From Immersiella caudata (Eukaryota > Ascomycota > Sordariomycetes > Sordariales > Lasiosphaeriaceae), in NCBI GenBank assembly GCA_030512335.1, contig JAULSU010000002.1, positions 3,100,001 to 3,164,000 of the forward strand: 64,000 bases of DNA. Reading direction: 5' to 3'. The position numbers and the translations under genes were made by a program. Shown one piece after another: positions 55,916 to 64,000 of this stretch. Positions within the stretch are counted from its first letter, which is position 1, and each line of letters begins with the position of its first letter. A model generated the notes under the pieces. That model did no database searches. It had not been told where the DNA came from and saw only the letters and a list, made by a program, of their open reading frames with translations.

Positions 55916-58900
55916 TTAGAGAGCATATGGGTTGAGAGAGCGAATGGTCAGGCAACTGTGCACATCATTAGTCATGTCCTTACGCGAAAAAGAGCAAATC
56001 GAGTACATACGGTGGGCTCTTGGTGAGATCGGTCTTCAAGATAACCGGCACTCTCGACATCTCTGTGACATCCTGAATGTACTCTCCACCCTCCTCTCTC
56101 AGCTTGAAAAGCTTCAGATATTTCTCCTTGTTCGACAGCCGAGTCTCGGGCGCCTCGGCAATGGGGACTTTGGAGTCGGATCGGGTGCGGTGGAGAGCTC
56201 CGGCCGCATTCGATGGGGACCGGGTAGGCGATCCGGGAACGCTCTGCGTTGGGCGCTCGGCGAGGGACGCACCAGCCATGGCCTCCGTGATGTCAGAGGC
56301 ATTGTCCTCATCATCGTCAAAGAGCGCATCAACATCATCAGTCGAGATGGTGCCGGTCTCGGTCTGCTTGCGGGCAGCCTCCTCACGCTCCTTCCTGGCC
56401 CTCTCTGCTTCCTCAGCCTGACGGGCAGCCGCCATGGCATGAGACATCCTTTGAGAAGCGGCGGCCTTGGGACGTTCGTCCTCAGGCACATACGCCGAGC
56501 TGGGAACACCCTTTTCCCAGTACAGCTCCAGCACTCTCTTCTCCTTCCTGAACTCGGCCTTCTTGAGGGGGAGCTGATCGCAGTGCACGCGCTTTTCAAA
56601 GCCCCACTCGGGGATGAGAACGTCAAACGCCGATTCATATACGCACACGACAATTCCCTCGCTGATCAAGTCACCATTGACCTCCTGCCGCTTCTTGTCC
56701 ATGGCACGGCACGACTCGATGTGGATGCTCTGGTCTTGAGCATTCTGGGCCGAATCCTTCTTGGTGTTGCAAGACTCAACGGTCTTGACAAGGGCCTCCA
56801 AGTCCTCATTGTACTCTGTCTTGCCCCCGGAAAGGACAGATTCGAGCTGGCGATGGACCAGGATGTCCGCGTACCGCCTGGTAGGGCAAGTAAAGTGAGT
56901 GTAAAGAGGTTGGTTCAAAGCGTAGTGGGGCCACAAATGCTTGGGCGTCTTTCCGGCGATGTAGTACTTGGCACGGTGCATCGACTTCAGCAGCAGCGTC
57001 TCCATGCCCTTTCTGATCTCAGCATCGTCAACTTTGAAAAGGCTGTTCTGGAGCGTGCCGCTGCTGGTAGGGTCGATCTCATAGCCAAGGGCAGTCATAC
57101 GCTCAACAAACGTCTGCAAACGACGCGAGTTGGGGGGCGACTGGCGGCGCATAAGAGCCTTCTCAGGGAGTCCTTCGGCGAGACGCTGGGCAATGTAGCT
57201 GTTGGTCTTGTGCATGAGCTCCTCAACGAGCTCGGTAGCGGGGCTCGAGTCGAAGATGTTGTGCTTGACGGGAATATTCTCGTCGTCGAGCTGCTGGAGA
57301 AGACGGAGGGGCGCCATGGGCTCACCGCCAGCGCCTAAGCGCGCTTCCCGGAATTTTTGGGTCAAAGCCTTTCAATGTTAGCGAGGTGTAGGCAGGAGAA
57401 AGGTATGCGAAACTTACATTGAGAATCTGAATGTCCCTGGCACTAACGACGGTGTGTTCGAAGCTACCCTTGCCAGACACAGCGTCGTCAATTTGCGCCA
57501 AGGAGAGCTTACCGCCGCTCTTGACAATGCCTTTGCCGATCCAGGTATCGCCCTCTGCGACTGCACCATTGTGTGGATTGACGTGGAAGATAATGCTGAC
57601 GGTCAGGCGCTCCTGCTCAGGAGTGATGGCGCAAACCTCGCTGGAGAGCTTTGGTGGCAGGAGGGCACAGAACCTGTTGACGAGGCGGACAGCGGTACCG
57701 CGCTTCTTGGCCTCACGGTCGACAAGGGAGTTGGTCTTGATAAAGTGGGAAACATCAGGTATGTGGACACCAATTTCAACCTTTCCGTCAGGCAGCGTCT
57801 TGATGTGAACGCCGTTTCCAAGCTCGTTCGCCCCATCGAGATCAAGGGTAAAGATTTTCTCCTCGCGGAAGTCCCGGCGGGTAGCGATAGCCTCCTCATC
57901 TTCCTTGGCAACTGACCAGTCTTGAAGGCCAACGCTGCGCAGCACTGCTTCAGAGAACTCGTCCGAGGCGAAGTTGTTGTCGCGAAGCAACGCATCCGTC
58001 TCAATCTTCAGGTCACCCATCCTGCCGAGCTTCTCGACGAGGGTGCCAAAGGGATGAAGGGAGGTGATGGGCCAACGCTTGATGCAGGCAACGAAGATCT
58101 GATCGGCATAGTCTTGGTGCTTCTCAACGAAGTCACGAGGCGCCTGCTCAGTGGGGATGGCAATGAGGGGGACGCGCTTATCGGTTGGCTTGAACCAAAC
58201 GATTTTGGGCTTCTCCTGGGACCGGTTGTCCTGCTGCCGGCCGCCGTCTCGAGCGGCGCGCTCAGCCTCTTGCTTCTCCTTGGTGGCTTGGCTGCTAGGT
58301 CGCAGCAGACCGAGGGTGCCGGAGAACATCTGACCAGCGACACGCTCGATGACGGCCACAATGTGACCGGCATACAGCGGCTTCTGCTCATCGTTAATCT
58401 CCTCCTCTTCGACGAGGAGAAGGCTCTGTCCTTCAACTTCAACGTCGTCGTTCTTCTTCTGCGTAGGGCGCTGCCTGAGACTGCCACGTCGACGGAGGCC
58501 ACCCTCGCCAGCGCCGTTGTCGTCTCCGTTGGCATTGCTCTGATTGTTTCCAGCAGTGGATCCTGAACGAGTGTCCGTGATATCCTTGCGCTTCTTTTTC
58601 TCCTCTTTCTCTCTCTTCTGGGACCAAACCTCATCTACATCCAGAAGTTCAACGGCGACGAGATCGCCTTCAAGAGCTCGGTTGCGGTCCTTGCTGCCGC
58701 AAATAAAAATATCCGCATCAAGGAGGCCGTCTTGGGTCGAAACATAGGCATCGCTGCGGTTCTTCTTATTGACACGAAGAATACCCGAGACAAGCTGCCC
58801 GTCACCCAAGAGGGCAGGGAGTGTCGCTTGAGGGAGGTAAGGAGTGAACAGGGTCTTGCGCTGCTGCTGTTGCTGCTGCTGACCACCCATCTGGGGAGCG

Positions 58901-60259
58901 TGCTGACTAGCTTGGAGGCCTGCCATGTGCTGGCCGTTCATTTGGGCAACTTGGAGCGCCTGCAGCTGCTGGAGCTGAATGGGAGTGAGCTGCTGGCCAG
59001 GGTACATTCCAGGAATCATCATTTGGCCGGGAAGCTGCATGAGCTGGGGTTGTCCAGGATACTGGAAAGCTCCGATCGAAGAGATCGACTGGTGGTTGAC
59101 TGAACCGCGGCTGCGATGACCGGGCTGGAACCCCTGGTTCTGGCCAGCACCGCCAGCCTGGTCTTGCGTCTGATTCTGGCCTTGGTTGCGCCAGTTGCCG
59201 TCGAAGTTGCGAGACCCGGTACGGGCGTGGCCACCACCTCGGCGATTGAAGTCGCCACCCTGACCGACGGAATCGGTGGAGAAGTGACCACCGCGACCAG
59301 AACCACCGCCGCGACCGCCGTTGGCGCCGACAGCCATGCTCTGACTCCGGCCATGACCGCCGCCTCTGCCACCGCGATAAGAGGTGCCTTGCGCTATCTG
59401 GCCATCCGTCGGGGTCGTGGCACTAGCCGTGCCCTTGGCTTCATCCTCCGGCTTTTCAGCCGAGCCCGAAGCGCTGGGGGCGGGGAACTGGAAACCGGAC
59501 GTGGTACGTTTCTGTTGAGCAAGTTCGGCGGCCTTCTTGGCATCGGCCAGAGCCAAAGAGTGTCGCCGCTGATGACCGCCTCCCGCGGCGCCGCCACGGC
59601 CGCCGCGAGAGCCCTGATTTTCTCTTCCGTGGGCCTGGGTATTGTCAAAGTTGCCAAAGGCGGATCCAGAAGCCCCAGACGAGGGAGCAGGAGGGGGGCC
59701 CATGCCCATATTCGGAAGAGCCGACTGATTACGGCGATGTGATAACGGTTGCGTGGGCGGGGCAAGGTTAACATTTTGCTGCGGTAGCTGGCTGGGGAAC
59801 TGGAAACCGGCCTGCGGCGACATGTTGGTCATGGTGGGCTGTAGGGGGGTGAACCCGGGACCCATGGCCTGGTTGGGCGGTATCATCCCCATATTCACAT
59901 ATTGCTGGTGAGTAGCTTGAATTTGCTGTTGCTGCTGTTGAAGCAGCTCGATCTGCTGCTGGATCGCCATTTGTTCCACTACGGCAGAGGAGCAGGTTAG
60001 CGTTGGCGTTACGAAGAAACGAGTATAATCTTGAGAATGCAGCTCCCTCCGTTCACCAGGCCTGGCCAGAGCTCCAGAGATTGTCCGGACGTGAGAAAAA
60101 GAGACAGGGGTTAACGGAAATGCACTTACTATTGCCCGAGTTTGCAAACATGCTCATCAGAGGCGTCAGCTCCGAGGGGCTCCTGCGGTGAGCGATGTGA
60201 AGGCGGCGGCCGGCTGGGCCAGGAACGCCTCCGGGTTGAGGCTGCTGTTGCTGCTCCAT
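55916..60259 (-). CDS. SSD1: Ssd1, RNase II-family RNA-binding translational regulator
   Basis: Four exons, 60259-60130, 59978-57418, 57368-56011 and 55955-55916, give 1362 residues. Introns are 151, 49 and 55 bp. The 40-nt last exon supplies a CLTIRSLNPYAL ending. The N-terminal 400 residues are disordered: Gln-rich (MEQQQQPQPGG, QQQIELLQQQQQQ), then Arg/Gly-rich repeats. Cold-shock-like domains follow (FTPYLPQATLPALLGDGQLV, GDLVAVELLDVDEVW). The RNB domain has EIGVHIPDVSHFI, but its acidic catalytic cluster is lost: TLDLDGANELGNG at 754-766 replaces the usual D-x5-D-x-D-D. Ssd1 binds cell-wall and growth mRNAs and represses their translation, under control of the NDR kinase Cbk1/COT1 in other fungi. 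Many Ser sites after basic residues in the N-terminus fit such control. The gene is divergent from GLE1 across 2 kb. Confidence 0.94.
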
Positions 60260-62253
60260 TGCGGGCTGCAGGAACGCGGGCGGCGAGGCAGACGGGTGAG
60301 TGCACGTCAAGTGCGAAGAAAGCTACGCGATATCGGGAGTCCGAGTAGCAATCAGCAGCGGTGCGCGGATGCGAAGCAAACAGGCCAAGTGAGGTTTTTT
60401 GTGTGGTTGCTGGGTTGCTGGTGCTGGTTGCTTGGATGCGGAGGCGGTGCCTAAGGACAGTTCGCGGAGATATTTCGAGTCCAAACAGGTTAATGAAAGA
60501 TGGGAACTTGGATTCAGAGGGAGTGTAAGACAGAGATGGACGGCTGGATGGGATGAGCTGTAAGCTCAGAGCTTGATGATGCGTGATGTAGTAAGGAGGG
60601 TGCGAGTGGGAGGGAAACCCGTCGTGGGTTGTTGATGACGATGAGCAGCTCCTGGTTGTGCAGGCAGTCGGGAGCAGGTTGCCCCTGCGAAATGGGCCAC
60701 AGACCACCGCAAGCACAGTGCTTCCCGGTCTGCGCAGCGACGCCGGGCTGCTACCGAAATGGAAAAGTGGACCCGAGGCCGCAGCAAAACCAACCGAAGC
60801 TGCGTCCACCCTGGACGGTCTTGGCTCGCGCTCTGAGACCGACCCAGGAGTCGCGCAAGCTACCCCTGGTCTCCCTGAATCAACAGACTCGGTAACCGAC
60901 CGGTGCGCTCTTCAACCAAGAGCCACCTTTTCAATGGCTGAACATTGTCATCAAGCACGGACAGCCTAAAGAGAGATGGGCCGCTGTCAATTGAGGGAGC
61001 GCTGTCGTGAAGGATGCGGGTGTTGCAGATTTTTACCCATGGAACTCGCTGCTCTACAGCTCACCAATTGTGGCCAGGGCAGTGGCGATGAGGGGATGAG
61101 GGGAAGCTCCTGGGGTTGGCTAGGCTCTGACCAATACGGCGCGCTCGGCGTTGAGCGGCCCCTCGTCAAGAGACACAAGTCTCTGTATGCGTCGACGTGC
61201 AGCGGACCTTTTTGGAGGGCCAGAGTGCCGTGGAGAGACGAGATGGATCTGGCAGTTGGGAAAGCCCTGTAAGACGACGCCGACACAGTTTCACACAGCC
61301 TCGAATGGCAGAGATATGTTCTGTCCACCGCAGAGATGTCCTCGGTTGGCGTGACACTTCCGTCAGCGGACAAAGTTTACTGCTGGTGGGGAACAGACGC
61401 CATTTCACGTAGGCATGGTGTTAACACGGACGGCGGGCGAAAGCCACTCATCGTGGCACACATCGTCTTGAGACCTTCAAAACCAAGGCAGCATGCATCC
61501 ACGGATCTTTACCAAGATCGCCACCATGTTGGTAGGTAGTCAGCGCATGAAGGAATGCAGAGCTACCGAATGCACGATAGACGACACTGTCGATTCATCC
61601 TTGGATTGTTTATATTAAACGGTAGCCTACCTCGGGAGGAAATGATACTGCTTTGTGGAGAAAAGCCTGCCTACGACGGAGACAAAGTGTGTGCAGCAAC
61701 GGCGGAGCTGTTGTCGGACCACGTCGTAGCCAATCACGCGACATGTCACATCAAGCTTGGCAGAAGAACAATCATCAGTGCCGAGCGCAAATCTGGCGAG
61801 TGTCAAAGAACGGTGAGAGGAGATCTTGCCTCTGCTTCATTCAAGACACTGGAACGACCAAATGATCTCGTCCCCCGCCAATCTCGCCGGCTTTTCGCAC
61901 AGATTTTCCATCCATACTGTCCGCTTGAGGGCCTGGACCTTTCGCACTTGCTGACAGATGATGGTGGCTGATGGTGTAGAGTGGGACCGGGCGGCTAGTT
62001 CAGGCGCGCACAGACACCTAAATGGGAGATTTATCCGATAAGCAAAGCCGCTGACACGGCGCTCACTCAAGTTCTTTGGCGCGGCTCAAGAAAGAGCACG
62101 CCCAAGGGTGGTCCTAAGCCAACCCTGAACTTCTTCAACGTACATCTGGTTGCAAAACGTCAAGGGGTCGCAACAAACAACCGTTCGGCCACGAATTGTT
62201 CGAGCGCTATGGTATTGTAAGCCGGAAAAAACAACACAAAACTCGCCGTCACA
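60260..62253. other. Divergent promoter region between SSD1 and GLE1
   Basis: This 2.0-kb region holds two promoters and probably a long SSD1 5' leader. No protein-coding frame is convincing. A TAGGTAGT motif lies near 61,530. Confidence 0.5.
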
Positions 62254-63940
62254 ATGGCGGGGTCATCTCCTGGTCCTCGACGGAGCCACCAGTGGTCGAG
62301 CCCGCAGCGAGCACAAGTACTCGCCGACCTCTTAGACGATAATCGCAACTCGGAATCCCGGCACCGACATCTCATCGAAGCAGCAAAGAAAGAACACGAC
62401 CGCGTCAGAGAGGAGGCCGAGCGCGTCATACTGGAGCACCAGAAAAAGGAGGAGAGACAGCGGCTCCTAGAAGAAAAGCGAAAGGAGGAGCAGCGGATTC
62501 AGCTCGAGGAACAAATCGCTGCTGAACGTCTGAAGCTACTCGCTCTGAAAGAAAAGAAGATCGAGATACCGCCCGCCCCACCTGCGGAGCCAAAAACCGA
62601 CCCGGCAAAATCATCTGCCACCAGCGGACCGGTACCACCGCCAGTTCAAACGACCACAACACAGGCCAACGGTGCGACGCCCCAGGTGTCTCCTCCCAAG
62701 CAGGCAACATCAAACCCGTTCGCGGTCACACCAGGTTCACTCGTGACTGCCGCGAAACCAGCAATTGCGATTCCAGGCGCAAATGGTGCGGTTGCGAAAC
62801 CATCGTCAACGGTCGCCGGGGGTAGTAATCCCTTTGGGATCAGTACGCTGCTCAATGGAGTTGCTCCTCAGCCGACGCCAGCACCAGCGCCAGCAAAGGC
62901 AGTGGTATCCGCATCACCTCCCACTGCCTGGACCACGATTGATCGGTACACCGAAATTCATCGCAATCTGAAGGCGCTCCGCAAGTCTATGAAAGAACAA
63001 CTTACCCAGAATAAAGCGCTTAAGGCTCGGATGGGGGATATGCGACGGGAGATAGTTAAGAGTATCGGCCAGCTTACCAATGGTGTGGGGGCGAATAGGA
63101 AACAGGTAAGAAGGGATGTTTCTTAGTTGAATGTCCATGTTAACGGTTGCGATATAGCAAGAGAAGATCATCGCGATGCTGCGAGAGGCGTTGGAGAACG
63201 CACCGAGCTCCAGCCTCATTGACCCTGGGATGTTCACTCTCGAGTCAAGAAGCCCCGTTGCAGGGGCCACACACAACGAGGACCAGCTGCCATCCCTGTT
63301 CTTCTACCTTATCAACATATTCGCCAAAGCAACCATCAAGCAATTCATTGTCGAGACAGGCGCCAACCCGGAAACAGCTGACCCTATCGGAGTGACTATT
63401 GCCATAGTCTTCTCAAATGCGGATTTCCATTGGCGGGGTGCTTCCATGATTGACATCTTGATGGCCAAGTTCCGCATCGTCTGCCCCGTATTGTTTGGGT
63501 ACCGCGGCAGTGAAAAGACAGAACAAGGCAGAGCGAGGTTGGGCTGGTGGAAAGATCAAAACGGCCAGTGGATTGACGAGCAATCACACATGAACCGCAT
63601 GATGGGGATTGGATCGGGCTTCGCAGCAGTGGCGCTACGGAACTTCGGGAAATCCACCAAGCAGAATCCCTGTCCACCTCGACACTACTGGACAGCTATG
63701 GCGAGAATTGTCAATACACCGCCCGCCGAGATCTCCAACACGCAATGCTTAGTGCTGAAGGCCATGATAGAGAACTATGAACCAAAGCTCCTCGAGTTTT
63801 ACGGCGACGCAGGACGGGCAGCGTTGAGGGCTGCTCTGATCGAGTTCCCAGCGAGGACCGCCCAGAAATCGCCAGCAGTCAACTCCCTGGAGGTTGTAGC
63901 AACGCTGCTAAAGAAGGACACAGGGTTAGCGCTCGGCTAG
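62254..63940 (+). CDS. GLE1: Gle1, nuclear pore mRNA export factor
   Basis: Two exons, 62254-63105 and 63158-63940, with a 52-bp intron (GTAAGA donor, TTAAC branch, TAG acceptor), give 544 residues. Gle1 sits at the cytoplasmic face of the nuclear pore. With inositol hexakisphosphate it activates the DEAD-box ATPase Dbp5 to release proteins from exported mRNA, and it also acts in translation. Residues about 40-107 are a charged Glu/Lys/Arg coiled coil (EEAERVILEHQKKEERQRLL). A Pro/Ala/Thr-rich linker with SNPFAV and SNPFGI motifs follows. The C-terminal Gle1 domain starts with TTIDRYTEIHRNLKALRKSM and GDMRREIVKSIGQLT and continues across the intron through LFFYLINIFAKATIKQF, MAKFRIVCPVLFGY and GWWKDQNGQWIDEQSHMNRM. 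The C-terminus is intact within the window. Basic residues of the domain would bind InsP6, inferred from the family. Confidence 0.95.
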
Positions 63941-64000
63941 GAACCGGGTGTTATCGGTGTCAAGGTTCGCTGGCGGAAATAGAAGGACGCTTTTGGTGCA

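Noticed and set aside
55932..57338. 468-codon plus-strand frame over SSD1
   Set aside because: Antisense shadow of the RNB exon; it has no family features of its own.
1..64000. CRISPR arrays, rRNA genes, phage-like or viral insertions
   Set aside because: No regularly spaced direct repeats, no rRNA-like conserved segments and no viral protein motifs were seen on either strand.

Overview
This window reads as nuclear DNA of a filamentous ascomycete (Pezizomycotina), most likely a Sordariomycete. The signs are intron-poor genes with short introns (47-186 bp) that carry GTRAGT donors, CTAAC/CTGAC branch points and YAG acceptors, a moderately GC-rich composition with many long antisense shadow frames, and fungus-specific families. 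No species can be named from the sequence alone. I see no rRNA, convincing tRNA, CRISPR array, intact transposon or secondary-metabolite cluster.

Layout. 1.2-3.6 kb (+): type II membrane DUF3405 protein. 5.3-7.8 kb (+): calcium- and kinase-regulated neutral trehalase. 9.1-10.1 kb (-): serine/proline-rich conserved fungal protein. 12.8-13.6 kb (+): mitochondrial ribosomal protein of the MRP-L20 family. 14.2-15.9 kb (-): five-exon F-box-like, cysteine-rich protein. 16.6-17.5 kb: possible gene relic. 17.7-20.6 kb (+): large polytopic GT2 glycosyltransferase. 24.3-25.4 kb (-): bZIP-like protein with a basic region but no leucine zipper. 25.4-31.4 kb: gene-poor, with one small spliceable minus-strand open frame near 30.2-30.5 kb. 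31.4-32.2 kb (-): mitoribosomal mS41/Fyv4. 32.8-37.4 kb (+): Irc20/SHPRH-type SNF2-RING protein with a spliced 5' leader. 37.7-42.3 kb (-): 1375-residue fusion of a cholesterol-oxidase-type GMC flavoprotein with an alpha/beta hydrolase whose predicted nucleophile is cysteine. 46.6-48.1 kb (-): NADP-glutamate dehydrogenase. 51.8-52.8 kb (-): secreted ferritin-like Rds1-type protein. 55.9-60.3 kb (-): Ssd1, an RNase II-family pseudonuclease. 62.3-63.9 kb (+): mRNA export factor Gle1.

Functional picture. These are mostly housekeeping and hyphal-growth genes: trehalose turnover, nitrogen assimilation, mitochondrial translation (two ribosomal proteins), mRNA fate (Ssd1 and Gle1 as a divergent pair), genome maintenance (Irc20-like, divergent from mS41) and cell-surface glycans (GT2, DUF3405). 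I see no operon-like or cluster logic. The most unusual object is the GMC-hydrolase fusion; the next are the zipper-less bZIP and two unidentified coding-like remnants. Exon boundaries were worked out by hand from splice signals and frame continuity. In each spliced gene below the exon lengths sum to a multiple of three.
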